From NCBI RefSeq assembly GCF_002929745.1, contig NZ_PJIQ01000007.1:1-64000 (forward strand): a stretch of DNA of 64,000 nucleotides, in the 5' to 3' direction. The notes under the pieces are model-generated. The model did not search any database and had not been told where the DNA came from. It saw nothing but the letters and a program-made list of their open reading frames with translations. Source of the stretch: Arthrobacter sp. B1805. GTDB lineage: Bacteria > Actinomycetota > Actinomycetes > Actinomycetales > Micrococcaceae. Shown in pieces: positions 54,728 through 64,000 of this stretch; the stretch's first letter is position 1, and each line of letters starts with the position of its first letter. Made by a program: the position numbers and the translations under genes.

Positions 54728-56128
54728 CTAGATGTGCACGTGCAACCGGCGAGCGGCCTCCGAGATGGACCCCGTCAGCGACGGGTAGACGGTGAACGTG
54801 TTGGCGACGTCGTCCACGTGCAGCTTCTTCGTGACGGCGAGCGCGAGCGGGAAGATGAGCTCGGACGCGCGCGGGCCGACGACGACGCCACCGATGACCG
54901 TGCCGGAACCCTTGCGGGAGATCACCTTCACGAAGCCGTCCTTGACGTTCATCATCTTGGCGCGTGCATTGGTGTGCAGGGAGAGCTTGACGACGTCGCC
55001 CTGGTACCGCCCGGACTCGATGTCCTCCTCCGTCACTCCTACGGTGGCGATCTCGGGCGAGGTGAAGATGTTCGAGGCGACCTGCTTGAGCTTGATCGGG
55101 CTGACGGAGTCGCCCATCAGGTGGGCGATGGCGATCCTGCCCTGCATCGCGGCAACCGACGCGAGGGCGAAGACACCCGTGCAGTCGCCCGCCGCGTAGA
55201 CGTTCGGCGCCGTGGTGCGCGAGACGCCGTCGACCTGGATGTGGCCGGACTCTCCGACAGCGACGCCGGCCTCCTCGAGGCCGATGCCCGTGGTGTTCGG
55301 TACGGCTCCGACGGCGACGAGGCAATGGCTGCCCTCGACCGTTCGGCCGTCGGCCAGGCGGACGATCACGCCGTCGTCCGTGCGGTCCACCGCCTCGGCA
55401 CGGGAGCGGGACAGGACCGTCATGCCGCGGTCCCTGAACACGCCCTCGAGCACCTCGGCGGCGTCGGCGTCCTCACCCGGCAGCACGCGGTCCCGGCTCG
55501 AGATCAGCGTGACCTTGGAGCCGAGCCCGTTGTAGGCGCTCGCGAACTCGGCTCCGGTGACACCGGAGCCGACGACGATGAGGTGCTCGGGGATCTGCCG
55601 GAGGTTGTAGAGCTGCGTCCAGTTGAAGATGCGTTCGCCGTCCGGCATCGCGCTCGGCAGCTCACGCGGCGTCGAACCGACGGCCAGCAGGACGGCGTCA
55701 GCCTCGATGATGCTGGTCTCGCCGTCGGACACGACCTCCAGGCGGTGGTTGTCGAGCAGCTTCCCCGTACCGATGATGACCCGCACGCCGAGTCGCTCGA
55801 GCGTGGCGCGGATGTCGGAGGACTGCTCGACAGCCAGTTTCAGCAACCGCTGGTTGACCTTGTCCAGGTCCGCGTACACCTTGCTGTCCGCCGAGAAGTG
55901 GACGCCGAGCCCGCTCGCGTCGGTGAAGCGCGTCATGGTGTCCGCGGTGGCGATGAGGGTCTTGGACGGGACCACGTCCGTCAGCACCGCCGAGCCGCCG
56001 AGGCCCTGGCGCTCCACGATCGTGACGTTGGCCCCGAGCGACGACGCGACCAGCGCGGCTTCGTACCCGCCGGGCCCTCCGCCCAGGATCGCCAGGCGCA
56101 ATGAACTGAAATCGAGTTGGTTGGTCAC
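54728..56128 (-). CDS. lpdA: NAD(P)H-quinone dehydrogenase LpdA-type flavoprotein
   Basis: A 466-residue flavoprotein of the dihydrolipoamide dehydrogenase fold: FAD motif LAILGGGPGGYEAALVA, NAD motif LIVVGSGVTGAEFASAYN, the FAD contact NVYAAGDCTG and the dimer domain from about 345. The disulfide position reads GLGGSAVLTDVVPSK, with no CxxxxC pair, so it cannot reduce lipoamide. The mycobacterial relative Rv3303c, which has the same defect, reduces quinones with NAD(P)H and aids stress survival; that role is likely here. The GTG at 56128 is the start; longer versions would overlap the divergent PNP gene. Confidence 0.9.
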   Translation of the reverse strand: MTNQLDFSSLRLAILGGGPGGYEAALVASSLGANVTIVERQGLGGSAVLTDVVPSKTLIATADTMTRFTDASGLGVHFSADSKVYADLDKVNQRLLKLAVEQSSDIRATLERLGVRVIIGTGKLLDNHRLEVVSDGETSIIEADAVLLAVGSTPRELPSAMPDGERIFNWTQLYNLRQIPEHLIVVGSGVTGAEFASAYNGLGSKVTLISSRDRVLPGEDADAAEVLEGVFRDRGMTVLSRSRAEAVDRTDDGVIVRLADGRTVEGSHCLVAVGAVPNTTGIGLEEAGVAVGESGHIQVDGVSRTTAPNVYAAGDCTGVFALASVAAMQGRIAIAHLMGDSVSPIKLKQVASNIFTSPEIATVGVTEEDIESGRYQGDVVKLSLHTNARAKMMNVKDGFVKVISRKGSGTVIGGVVVGPRASELIFPLALAVTKKLHVDDVANTFTVYPSLTGSISEAARRLHVHI

Positions 56129-56271
56129 GGCCTTATTCTCTCCTATGCCACCGACACGCGGAAAATGGACTCCAGGCGTTGCGATGGGATGAGCGATCAC
56201 AGCGCGTTGCGGGGCCGCGGCGGTGCTCGCGCTCTTCGCGCAACGGGGAACGCAAGGGGTAAGTTGTAGCG

Positions 56272-57072
56272 GTGACTTCTGATCCTTTCGACCTGGCCCG
56301 CAGTGCTGCTGACCACATTGCCCGCGCCACCGGCATCGACCGGCATGACACCGCCCTCGTCCTCGGGTCCGGCTGGGGGGAGGCGGCGGAACTGATCGGT
56401 GAGACGACCCATACACTCGACGCTGCCGACATCCCCGGCTTCTCCGCACCCGCCGTCGTCGGCCACACCGGGACCGTCCGCTCCATCCTCACCCCGAACG
56501 GCAAGCGCGCGCTCGTGCTGGGCGCACGGACCCACTTCTACGAGGGCAAGGGCGTTCGCGCCGTCGTGCACGGTGTCCGCACCGCGGCGGCCGCCGGGGC
56601 GACGACGATGATCCTCACCAACGGCTGCGGAGGCCTGAAGGAGCACTGGCAGCCCGGCACCCCGGTGCTGATCAGCGACCACATCAACCTCACTGCGTCC
56701 TCCCCGCTCGAGGGGGCGACCTTCGTGGACCTGACCGACCTCTACTCCTCCCGGCTGCGCGGCCTCGCACGCCAGGTGGACGCGACGCTCGAGGAAGGCG
56801 TGTACGCGCAGTTCACCGGGCCGCACTACGAGACCCCCGCCGAGGTGCAGTACGCCAAGCGCATCGGCGCCGATCTCGTGGGCATGTCGACCGCACTCGA
56901 GGCCATCGCGGCCCGGCACGCCGGCATGGAGGTCTTCGGTATCTCGCTGGTTACCAATCTCGCCGCCGGTATCAGCCCTGTTCCCCTCAGCCACGCCGAG
57001 GTACTCGAGGCGGGCCAGGCAGCCGGGCCGCGCATCTCGCGCCTGCTCGCCGACATCGTCGCCGCGCTCTAG
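56272..57072 (+). CDS. Purine-nucleoside phosphorylase
   Basis: A 266-residue trimeric-type (PNP/MTAP class) enzyme that splits inosine or guanosine with phosphate to the base and ribose-1-phosphate. Motifs are [57 protein letters not shown] and [18 protein letters not shown] with the purine-binding Glu/Asn region. The GTG at 56272 follows AAGGGG by eleven bases. It starts a co-directional set of salvage genes with the phosphosugar mutase and deoC. Confidence 0.93.
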   Translation: MTSDPFDLARSAADHIARATGIDRHDTALVLGSGWGEAAELIGETTHTLDAADIPGFSAPAVVGHTGTVRSILTPNGKRALVLGARTHFYEGKGVRAVVHGVRTAAAAGATTMILTNGCGGLKEHWQPGTPVLISDHINLTASSPLEGATFVDLTDLYSSRLRGLARQVDATLEEGVYAQFTGPHYETPAEVQYAKRIGADLVGMSTALEAIAARHAGMEVFGISLVTNLAAGISPVPLSHAEVLEAGQAAGPRISRLLADIVAAL

Positions 57073-57163
57073 ACGTTCCCGAGCCGTCCCGCCGCACGTC
57101 AGACCACACCTCAAGGCATGACCGGCGCCGTCGGTCGGCCGCCGATCCACGTTAGGGACCCGC

Positions 57164-58909
57164 ATGACCACCTCTGAGCTGGATACCCTCCTCACCACCG
57201 CCGATGCCTGGGCCGCCGCCGATCCGGATCCACGGACGGCGGAGGAACTCCGTACGCTCATCGGCAACGTCCGGTCGGGCAGTTCCACGGCTGCCGTGTC
57301 GGAGCAGGAGCTCCGCGACAGCTTCTCAGGGCCTCTCGCCTTCGGTACGGCCGGCCTGCGTGCGGCCCTCGGCGCAGGCCCCAACCGGATGAACCGCGTG
57401 GTCGTCCGCCGCGCGGCCGCCGGTGTGGCCGCTCACGCGCTCGACCTGGCCGACGGATCCTACGCGCCACGCGCGGTGGTCGGCTTCGACGCGCGCCACA
57501 ACTCGCGCATCTTCGCCGAGGAGACGGCGGCGATCTTCACGGCCGCCGGCATCGAGACCTTCCTGATGCCCCGGGAATTGCCGACGCCGGTGCTCGCCTA
57601 CGCGATCCGTGCCCTCGGGTGCGAAGTGGGCATCATGGTCACGGCGAGCCACAACCCGCCGCAGGACAACGGGTACAAGGTCTACCTCGGCGGTCGGGCG
57701 GTCGAGGAGGACGCCCGGGGAGTCCAGATCGTCGCCCCACACGACGCAGGGATCGCGGCTCGCATCGCAGCGGTGGACGTCATCGAGCTTGCGGCCGACG
57801 GGTGGACCGTGCTGCCGGAGTCCATCGAGACGGACTACGTGCAGGCGGTCTCCGCCCTGGCCGATCCCACCCTCCGGGCCCGCGACCTGAAGATCGTCCT
57901 CACTCCCCTGCACGGCGTGGGCGGACGGACGGCGCAGGCGGTACTCGCGGCGGCAGGGTTCGACGACGTCACGGTCGTGGAACGCCAGGCCGAACCCGAC
58001 CCCGACTTCCCGACGGTCGCCTTTCCCAACCCGGAAGAGCCCGGGGCACTGGATCTCGCACTCGAGACGGCGCTTCGGGTCGGAGCTGACCTCGTGATCG
58101 CCAATGACCCGGATGCCGACCGCGTCGCCCTTGCTGCTCGCGAGCCCTCCACCGGCGAGTGGCGCATGCTGCGCGGTGACGAGGTGGGTTCCCTCCTCGG
58201 CCTGCACCTCGCTGCCCGCCTCGCCGCTGCTCGGGACGGAGCATCGGAGGGTGCGGACGCAGTCCGGCAGGGCGTTTTCGCGAACTCGATCGTCTCCTCG
58301 CGCCTGCTCGGGCGGGTCGCTGCTCTCGCAGGGATCGACCACGTGCAGACCCTGACCGGATTCAAGTGGATCGCGCGCGTACACGGGCTCTCGTTCGGCT
58401 ACGAGGAAGCCCTGGGCTACTGCGTCGCGCCGGACCTCGTCCGCGACAAGGACGGCATCTCCGCCGGCCTCCTGCTGGCCGAACTGGCAGCGGCGACGAA
58501 GACCTCCGGCCGGACGCTCTTCGACCTGCTGGACGACGCCTTCCTGGTCCACGGCCTGCACGCCTCCGATCAGCTCTCGGTCCGCGTCGGCAGCCTCGGG
58601 CTGCTCGGCGCGATGATGAACAGGCTGCGTGAGAACCCGCCGACGTCGTTCGCGGAGTCGCCTGTCACGGTCGCCGACGATCTTGCTCAGGGCTCGGCCC
58701 AACTCCCGCCCACGGACGGGCTGCTGTACCTCACACAGAACGAGACGCGCGTCATCATCCGACCCAGCGGTACCGAGCCGAAGCTGAAGTGCTACCTGGA
58801 GGTCGTGGAGCCCGTCGGCTCCGCTGCCGAGATCGAGGGGGCGAAGGAGGCCGCCCGAGCGCGCCTCGAGGCCGTGAAGCGCGATGTCGGTGAGGCTCTC
58901 GGGCTCTGA
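57164..58909 (+). CDS. Phospho-sugar mutase (phosphopentomutase/phosphomannomutase type)
   Basis: A 581-residue alpha-D-phosphohexomutase. The phosphorylated serine is Ser162 in [22 protein letters not shown], the metal loop is [14 protein letters not shown] and the sugar-binding loop [12 protein letters not shown]; the C-terminal phosphate loop is [17 protein letters not shown]. The N terminus has the [18 protein letters not shown] block typical of the PGM2/PgcA branch, members of which also act as phosphopentomutases. Placed between PNP and deoC, it probably converts (deoxy)ribose-1-phosphate to the 5-phosphate, which is an inference. The start at 57164 is preceded by AGGGA. Confidence 0.92.
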   Translation: MTTSELDTLLTTADAWAAADPDPRTAEELRTLIGNVRSGSSTAAVSEQELRDSFSGPLAFGTAGLRAALGAGPNRMNRVVVRRAAAGVAAHALDLADGSYAPRAVVGFDARHNSRIFAEETAAIFTAAGIETFLMPRELPTPVLAYAIRALGCEVGIMVTASHNPPQDNGYKVYLGGRAVEEDARGVQIVAPHDAGIAARIAAVDVIELAADGWTVLPESIETDYVQAVSALADPTLRARDLKIVLTPLHGVGGRTAQAVLAAAGFDDVTVVERQAEPDPDFPTVAFPNPEEPGALDLALETALRVGADLVIANDPDADRVALAAREPSTGEWRMLRGDEVGSLLGLHLAARLAAARDGASEGADAVRQGVFANSIVSSRLLGRVAALAGIDHVQTLTGFKWIARVHGLSFGYEEALGYCVAPDLVRDKDGISAGLLLAELAAATKTSGRTLFDLLDDAFLVHGLHASDQLSVRVGSLGLLGAMMNRLRENPPTSFAESPVTVADDLAQGSAQLPPTDGLLYLTQNETRVIIRPSGTEPKLKCYLEVVEPVGSAAEIEGAKEAARARLEAVKRDVGEALGL

Positions 58910-58940
58910 CAGGCCACGCGCCACGGGCAGGCCACGCGCC
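58910..58940. repeat. 13-bp direct repeat before deoC
   Basis: CAGGCCACGCGCC occurs at 58910-58922 and 58928-58940, separated by 5 bp, just after the mutase stop. No function is evident. Confidence 0.6.
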
Positions 58941-59018
58941 CGACGACAGGGCGCCCTCGCCGAGGTGCTCGACAGCCGCAAGGCGGGGGTTCGGCAGGTC
59001 CATGGAAAGATGGGGACC

Positions 59019-59699
59019 ATGCCTACCGAAGTATCCCTAGCCTCCTACATCGACCACACGCTCCTGAAGCCCGAAGCAAGCCGTGAGCAGATCCTCACGG
59101 TGTGCCGCGAGGCCGTCGAGTACTCGTTCAAGTCCGTCTGCGTCAACCCGATCTGGGTCAGCACCGTCCGTACGGCGGTGAAGGACACCGGTGTCCTCAC
59201 CTGCTCCGTCATCGGGTTCCCGCTCGGAGCCACCACCACCGAGGTCAAGGTCTTCGAAGCCCGCGGCGCCGTCGCCGACGGCGCGGACGAGATCGACATG
59301 GTCATCAACATCGCAGCCGCCCGTGCCGGCGAGAGGGACCTCCTGGTCGAGGACATCCTGGCCGTGGCGGACGCCGTCCACGAACAGGGCGCGATCCTGA
59401 AGGTGATCATCGAGACATCGCTCCTGACGGACGATCAGAAAGTGCTTGCATGTGAGGCCGCCGTCGAGGCAGGAGCGGACTTCGTCAAGACCTCCACCGG
59501 CTTCAACGGCGGTGGCGCGACCGTCCAGGACGTCGCGCTCATGCGGAAGACCGTCGGCCCGGACCTCGGCGTCAAGGCGTCAGGAGGTGTCCGGTCCCTC
59601 GAGGACGCGCGCGCCATGATCGACGCCGGTGCAACGCGTATCGGCGCCAGCTCGGGAGTCGCTATCGTTAAGGGTGAACAGGGCACCGCAGCTTACTGA
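59019..59699 (+). CDS. deoC: Deoxyribose-phosphate aldolase
   Basis: A 226-residue class I aldolase that cuts 2-deoxyribose-5-phosphate into glyceraldehyde-3-phosphate and acetaldehyde. The Schiff-base lysine is Lys157 in [10 protein letters not shown], with Lys187 (VKASGGV) and Asp93 (DEIDMVIN) completing the proton relay. The N-terminal [12 protein letters not shown] is the family start; a few in-frame residues upstream (from 59010) could be included. It follows the phosphosugar mutase in the same direction, completing deoxynucleoside breakdown. Confidence 0.96.
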   Translation: MPTEVSLASYIDHTLLKPEASREQILTVCREAVEYSFKSVCVNPIWVSTVRTAVKDTGVLTCSVIGFPLGATTTEVKVFEARGAVADGADEIDMVINIAAARAGERDLLVEDILAVADAVHEQGAILKVIIETSLLTDDQKVLACEAAVEAGADFVKTSTGFNGGGATVQDVALMRKTVGPDLGVKASGGVRSLEDARAMIDAGATRIGASSGVAIVKGEQGTAAY

Positions 59700-59736
59700 C
59701 GGCGCAGCAGTCACACCTCGCACGCAAGGAGATCCA

Positions 59737-60045
59737 ATGTCACATGAAGCCAGCGCGGAGCGCCAGAGCACCCGCACCGACAGCCCGCCCGCCCACGCCG
59801 GCAAGGGTCACCTCGTCGAGAACATCGTGGTGTTCACCCTGATCTTCGGCGCGTTCCTCCTCAGCATGTACCTCCTGACCTGGTTCACGCCGCAGGATGT
59901 GTGGCCGATGGCCGTGATCGTCGTCGTCTCGTTCCTCGTCTTCTACATCCCGCAGGGCATCCTCGGCCGTTCCGACACCGGCTACGACCTCGCCGAGGGC
60001 AACAGCACGGACGAGAAGGAGATGGGAACGGCAGTGAGCTCCTGA
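59737..60045 (+). CDS. Small membrane protein
   Basis: A 102-residue protein with two hydrophobic helices (about 32-53 and 56-74: VFTLIFGAFLLSMYLLTW and MAVIVVVSFLVFYIP), a polar N terminus rich in Ser/His/Pro, and a Glu-rich C terminus. It has no signal cleavage site. An AAGGAGATC site before the ATG at 59737 supports the start. I do not recognise a family; similar two-helix proteins are widespread in Arthrobacter. It may be co-transcribed with deoC (38 bp gap). A very strong terminator follows. Confidence 0.8.
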   Translation: MSHEASAERQSTRTDSPPAHAGKGHLVENIVVFTLIFGAFLLSMYLLTWFTPQDVWPMAVIVVVSFLVFYIPQGILGRSDTGYDLAEGNSTDEKEMGTAVSS

Positions 60046-60065
60046 GGCGACTGCTCGACGTCAGC

Positions 60066-60117
60066 TGACACACAGAAGAGGCCGTCCCCCGAAAGGGACG
60101 GCCTCTTCTGTGTGTCA
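60066..60117. terminator. Perfect 23-bp hairpin between convergent genes
   Basis: Arms 60066-60088 and 60095-60117 are exact reverse complements over 23 bases with a 6-nt loop (CCGAAA). It begins 21 bp after the membrane-protein stop and ends 13 bp from the mfd stop, so both transcripts must run into it. The arms contain T-rich blocks (CTCTTCTGTGTGTCA), which substitute for a separate U-tail. Confidence 0.88.
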
Positions 60118-60129
60118 GGGGCAAGCGCG

Positions 60130-63100
60130 CTACGGCGTGAACACCGACTCGAGCACGTTCTTCGCCCAGTCCAGGATCTCCGCATCCACCAGATCGCGTC
60201 CGCCGATCCGGGCAGTCTTCGGCTTCGGCACCAGCACGGCGTTCAGCGCGGGCTTGATCGCCGCGCCCGGATACATCCGCGTGAGGCGCATCTGCTTGGA
60301 CTCCGGCAGCTCGGCCGGAGAGAACTTGATGAAGTTCCCCTGCAGGGCCACGTCCGTGAGGCCGAGCGACCGCGCTGCGACCCTGAAGCGTGCTACGGCA
60401 ATCAGGTTCTCGACGGCGGCGGGTGGCTCGCCGTAGCGGTCCTTCAGCTCCGCGACGACGGCGTCGATCGCCTCGTCGGTCACCGCGGCTGCCAGCTTCC
60501 GGTAGGCCTCGAGGCGGAGCCTCTCCCCCGGCACATAGTCGTGCGGCAGGTGGGCATTGACCGGGAGCTCGATCTTCATCTCTGCGGCCTTCTCCTCCGC
60601 CTCCCCGCGGAAGTTGGCCACCGCCTCGCCGACGAGACGGATGTAGAGGTCGAATCCGACACCCTGGATATGGCCTGACTGCTCGCCGCCCAGCAGGTTG
60701 CCCGCGCCGCGGATCTCGAGGTCCTTCATCGCCAGCTGCATGCCGGCACCCAGCTCGTTGTGCGACGCGACGGCCTTGAGCCGCTCGAGCGCCACCTCCC
60801 CAAGGGGCTTCTCCGATGGGTACAGGAAGTAGGCGTAGGCCCGCTCGCGCCCGCGGCCCACGCGGCCGCGAAGCTGGTGCAGCTGTGACAGTCCGTAGGA
60901 ATCGGCGCGATCCACGATCAGCGTGTTGGCGTTCGAGATGTCGAGGCCCGTCTCGATGATCGTCGTGCAGACCAGGACGTCGAACTTCTTCTCCCAGAAG
61001 TCGACGATGATCTGCTCGAGCCGTGATTCCGTCATCTGTCCGTGCGCCACTGCGACGCGCGCTTCGGGCACCAGCTCCTTCAGGTGGGCCGCCGTGCGGT
61101 CGATGGACGAGACCCGGTTGTGCACGAAGAACACCTGGCCCTCGCGCATCAGCTCGCGGCGGATGGCTGCGGACGCCTGCTTGTCCGTGTAAGGGCCCAC
61201 GTACGTGAGCACGGGATGGCGCTCCTCCGGCGGGGTCGCGAGGGTGGAGGTCTCGCGAATGCCTGTCAGGGACATCTCGAGCGTGCGCGGGATCGGCGTC
61301 GCACTCATCGCGAGCACGTCGACGTTGGTGCGCATCTTCTTCAGCGCTTCCTTGTGCTCGACGCCGAACCGCTGCTCCTCGTCGACGATCACGAGGCCCA
61401 GGTCCTTGAAGGCGATCTCCTTGGACAGCAGCCGGTGGGTGCCGATGACGACGTCGACGGCGCCGGAGGTGAGGCCCTCCGCCGTCTCCCGCGACTCCTT
61501 GGCGGTCTGGAAGCGCGACAGCGCGCGCACGCGCACCGGGAAACCGGAGAAGCGCTCGGAGAAGGTCTCGAAGTGCTGCTGCACCAGGAGCGTGGTGGGC
61601 ACGAGGACCGCGACCTGCTTGCCGTCCTGGACCGCTTTGAAGGCCGCACGCACCGCGATCTCGGTCTTGCCGTACCCGACGTCGCCCGAGACGAGGCGGT
61701 CCATCGGGACCTCACGCTCCATGTCGGCCTTGACCTCGTTGATCGTGGTCAGCTGGTCCGGCGTCTCGACGTAGGGGAAGGCCTCCTCGAGCTCGCGCTG
61801 CCAGGGGGTGTCCGGGCCGAAGGCGTGGCCACGCGACGCCATGCGGGCGGAGTACAGGCGGATGAGCTCGCCGGCGATCTCCTTGACCGCCTTGCGCGCC
61901 TGATTCTTGGTCTTGCTCCAGTCCGAACCGCCCATCTTGCTCAGGGCCGGTGCGTCGCCGCCGACGTAGCGCGTCACCTGGTCGAGCTGGTCGGTCGGCA
62001 CGAACAGGCGGTCGCCCGGGGCGCCGCGCTTGGACGGCGCGTACTCGAGGACGAGGTACTCACGCGTGGTCCTGGTGGGGCCGGCCCCCGTCGAGCGCTG
62101 CATGAGCTCGACGAACTTCGCGACGCCGTGCTGCTCGTGGACGACGAAGTCGCCTTCCTTGAGCTGCAGGGGATCGACGGCGTTCCGGCGGCGGGACGGC
62201 ATCTTGCGCATGTCGCGCGTGCCCGACGCGCTCGTCCGCCCGAGGAGGTCCGCCTCCGTGAGCAGCCCGATCTTCAGCCCGTCCACCACGAAGCCCCGGC
62301 CGGCAGAAGCCGTCGTGATCTCGATGATGCCGGGCTGCGGCGCGTGCTCGAGCGAATCGACGCGGCTCGCCGGGATGTCGTTGTCGTGGAAGAGCTCGGC
62401 CAGGCGCTGCGCCGGGCCCGGACCCTCGGTGGCGACCACCACGCGCCACTGGTCGCGGACGCGCCGGCCGATGAAGTCCATCATCTCGGCGACGTCACCC
62501 TGGTAGCCGCGCGGCTCCCGCGCGTGCAGGGTGAAGCTGTCGACGTCGCTGAGCTCCTCATCGGCGCCGAAGGACGTGACACCCCACCAGGCGACGGAGT
62601 TCGCGAGCGCCGTCGCGCGGGTGTCCGTCAGCGAGCGGAAGCTGGCTTCCTGCAGATCCGTCCCGAGGCCGCCGGTCAGGTCCAGGGGTGCTGCTCCGCC
62701 GTCGGACGCCGTGGACCACGCGGCAGCGAGGAATTCCTCGTTGGTGGCGGCGAGGTCGTGGGCGCGGGCTCGTACCTTCTCGGGTTCGACGACCACGGCG
62801 ATGGACCCTGGCGGCAGCTCGCCCACGAACGGCACCATCGCGTCGACGAGGACGGGAGCGAGGGACTCCATGCCTTCGACGGCGATGCCGCCGGCAATCT
62901 TCTCCAGCATGGATGCGGCCGCCGGCAGCTCGGACTGCAGCTTCGCGGCGCGCGACATCACCGACGCGGTGATGAGGATCTCCCTGCAGGGCGGGGCGTA
63001 CAGGGCCAGCGGAGGCTCCCCCGAAGTCAGCGAACGCTGGTCGGCCACCGCGAACCAGCGCATCTGGTCCACCTCGTCACCGAAGAAATCGACGCGGATC

Positions 63101-63732
63101 GGGTGGTCCTCGGTGGGCGGGAATACGTCGATGATGCCGCCGCGCACCGCGAACTCTCCACGGTGGGTGACCATGTCCACGCGGGCGTAGGCGGCATCGG
63201 ACAGCGCCCTGACGACGTCGGAGAACGCGATCTCGTCCCCCACCTTCAGGGACACCGGCTCGAGGTCCCCGAGTCCTGCGACCAGCGGCTGGACGACGGC
63301 GCGGATGGGGGCAGTGATGACCTTGACCGGCGCTCCCTCGGGGTGCGCGAGGCGGCGCAGGACCGACAGTCGCCGCCCCACGGTGTCCGAGCGCGGGGAC
63401 AATCGCTCGTGCGGAAGCGTCTCCCAGCTCGGGAATTCCTCGATGGCGTTCTCGGGCAGGTAGCTGCGCAGGGCCGCTGCGAGGTCTTCCGCCTCACGCC
63501 CAGTCGCTGTGATCGCCAGGACCACCGGCGCAGCCCCGTCGCGGCCGGCGGGAGCAGTGCCGGCCACTGCAAGACCATCGGCCATCTCCGCGATCAGCGG
63601 GGCGCGCATGCCGGCGGGGGCACCGATCTGCAGGTCCGCGCTGCGCTGGTCGACCGGCCGCGAAGCGTTGGTTCGCACCCGCGCGTAGGAAGCATCATCG
63701 GCGAGCGCCGCGCGCAATCCGTTCAGGCTCAT
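60130..63732 (-). CDS. mfd: Transcription-repair coupling factor Mfd
   Basis: A 1200-residue ATPase that displaces stalled RNA polymerase from damaged DNA and recruits UvrA. The N-terminal UvrB-like part (about 30-400) is followed by the RNA-polymerase-interacting domain (about 510-580, GDFVVHEQHGVAKFVEL), the RecG-like translocase with Walker A SGDVGYGKTEIA and DEEQRFG box, and helicase motif VI RGRVGRGRERAYAYFLY, and finally the TRCF domain with the auto-inhibitory tail. Length and order are normal. The ATG at 63732 starts MSLNGLRAALADDASY; upstream frame is unrelated leader. The divergent neighbour starts 238 bp away. Confidence 0.96.
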   Translation of the reverse strand: MSLNGLRAALADDASYARVRTNASRPVDQRSADLQIGAPAGMRAPLIAEMADGLAVAGTAPAGRDGAAPVVLAITATGREAEDLAAALRSYLPENAIEEFPSWETLPHERLSPRSDTVGRRLSVLRRLAHPEGAPVKVITAPIRAVVQPLVAGLGDLEPVSLKVGDEIAFSDVVRALSDAAYARVDMVTHRGEFAVRGGIIDVFPPTEDHPIRVDFFGDEVDQMRWFAVADQRSLTSGEPPLALYAPPCREILITASVMSRAAKLQSELPAAASMLEKIAGGIAVEGMESLAPVLVDAMVPFVGELPPGSIAVVVEPEKVRARAHDLAATNEEFLAAAWSTASDGGAAPLDLTGGLGTDLQEASFRSLTDTRATALANSVAWWGVTSFGADEELSDVDSFTLHAREPRGYQGDVAEMMDFIGRRVRDQWRVVVATEGPGPAQRLAELFHDNDIPASRVDSLEHAPQPGIIEITTASAGRGFVVDGLKIGLLTEADLLGRTSASGTRDMRKMPSRRRNAVDPLQLKEGDFVVHEQHGVAKFVELMQRSTGAGPTRTTREYLVLEYAPSKRGAPGDRLFVPTDQLDQVTRYVGGDAPALSKMGGSDWSKTKNQARKAVKEIAGELIRLYSARMASRGHAFGPDTPWQRELEEAFPYVETPDQLTTINEVKADMEREVPMDRLVSGDVGYGKTEIAVRAAFKAVQDGKQVAVLVPTTLLVQQHFETFSERFSGFPVRVRALSRFQTAKESRETAEGLTSGAVDVVIGTHRLLSKEIAFKDLGLVIVDEEQRFGVEHKEALKKMRTNVDVLAMSATPIPRTLEMSLTGIRETSTLATPPEERHPVLTYVGPYTDKQASAAIRRELMREGQVFFVHNRVSSIDRTAAHLKELVPEARVAVAHGQMTESRLEQIIVDFWEKKFDVLVCTTIIETGLDISNANTLIVDRADSYGLSQLHQLRGRVGRGRERAYAYFLYPSEKPLGEVALERLKAVASHNELGAGMQLAMKDLEIRGAGNLLGGEQSGHIQGVGFDLYIRLVGEAVANFRGEAEEKAAEMKIELPVNAHLPHDYVPGERLRLEAYRKLAAAVTDEAIDAVVAELKDRYGEPPAAVENLIAVARFRVAARSLGLTDVALQGNFIKFSPAELPESKQMRLTRMYPGAAIKPALNAVLVPKPKTARIGGRDLVDAEILDWAKNVLESVFTP

Positions 63733-63806
63733 CGTTCGGAACTCCTCAGGCGTGGGTCGTCCCGCTGCCCACGGGGACCCGGAAGGCGGCGGGGACAGCA
63801 CAAAAG

Positions 63807-63830
63807 CCCGGAAAACGAAGCGCTTCCGGG
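63807..63830 (-). other. Terminator-like hairpin in the mfd leader
   Basis: CCCGGAA (63807-63813) and TTCCGGG (63824-63830) form a 7-bp stem; read on the minus strand the hairpin is followed by CTTTTG. A second palindrome, GAAGCGCTTC (63817-63826), lies inside. It lies 75 bp before the mfd start and may attenuate mfd transcription, or belong to an unseen upstream element. The rest of the 238-bp gap shows no other signal. Confidence 0.4.
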
Positions 63831-63970
63831 GACGCCTCCACTTTACCAAGGGGCCCTGACGCTTTCCCTCCCGCGGTATCAGCCGCGTTCGTCCGGGGTG
63901 CAGGCCGTAGGATTGCCGGAGACCCTGTCCGTACCACCGGCGCGGCACCGCGCCGTCTCTTGGAGGAACC

Positions 63971-64000
63971 ATGGCCCTCAACGCATCCACGACGCTGCCC
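63971..64000 (+). CDS. Start of a gene cut by the window end
   Basis: An ATG at 63971 follows a clear GGAGG ribosome-binding site (TGGAGGAACC) and begins MALNASTTLP before the window ends. Ten codons do not allow naming the product. It reads rightward, divergent from mfd, so 63733-63970 contains two promoters. Confidence 0.5.
   Translation, partial: MALNASTTLP

Overview
The window is a stretch of high-GC (roughly 65-70% by eye) actinobacterial chromosome, most likely from the Micrococcaceae (Arthrobacter and relatives). Grounds for this: many GTG starts and ATGA/GTGA stop-start overlaps, a SAM-IV riboswitch in front of metY-metX, an actinobacterial acyl-CoA carboxylase with a small epsilon subunit, an Rv1264-type adenylate cyclase, an LpdA quinone reductase of the mycobacterial type, GatCAB, and a hut locus running through HutF. 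The genus is inference. I see no rRNA, tRNA, CRISPR array, prophage, insertion sequence or transposase, and no patch of foreign base composition. It reads as ordinary core and near-core chromosome.

Layout. 1-6.2 kb: S4-domain protein, esterase, SGNH hydrolase, a small conserved protein, the riboswitch-controlled metY-metX operon and a VOC-fold protein. 6.2-7.5 kb: a DUF1540 cysteine protein and a CPBP membrane protease. 7.5-15.6 kb: a complete histidine-utilisation locus, with an IclR regulator, hutU, an M20 amidohydrolase, hutF and hutI running left and hutH diverging. 15.6-18.3 kb: an iron-box-controlled siderophore reductase and a KhtT/KhtU-like K+/H+ antiporter. 18.4-23 kb: threonine catabolism (tdh-kbl), an amino-acid-oxidase-type flavoprotein and an APH-fold kinase. 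23-26.4 kb: gatC-gatA-gatB. 26.4-33.6 kb: accessory metabolic and stress genes (GNATs, GAF protein, luciferase-like oxidoreductase, pirin-GNAT-AhpD operon, quinone oxidoreductase, DUF2087 protein).

33.6-36.7 kb: ligA coupled to an inositol-phosphatase-like gene. 36.9-42.6 kb: PP2C phosphatase with an uncharacterised coupled partner, adenylate cyclase coupled to a PH-domain membrane protein, birA and a short-chain dehydrogenase. 42.9-50.7 kb: acyl-CoA carboxylase beta and epsilon subunits, a DUF885 peptidase, a dicarboxylate-type symporter, maf, and the biotin-carboxylase/BCCP alpha subunit. 50.9-54.6 kb: a transmembrane Ser/Thr kinase coupled to a lipoprotein, and an MHS-type transporter. 54.7-60 kb: lpdA, purine nucleoside phosphorylase, phosphosugar mutase, deoC and a small membrane protein. 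60.1-63.7 kb: mfd. The window ends at the start of another gene.

The genes form several working units: methionine synthesis; histidine to glutamate; threonine to glycine; nucleoside salvage (PNP, phosphosugar mutase and DeoC link ribose/deoxyribose phosphates to central metabolism); and malonyl/propionyl-CoA supply, with BirA probably biotinylating the carrier. The most interesting unexplained signals are regulatory. A TGTAGG-N3-CCTACA palindrome lies about 100 bp upstream of both carboxylase subunit genes, which are 6 kb apart. A different palindrome, CCTAC-N3-GTAGG, sits in front of the pirin operon and the quinone oxidoreductase. No wholly new multi-gene system is evident; the kinase-lipoprotein pair and the PP2C-partner pair are the least understood protein units.
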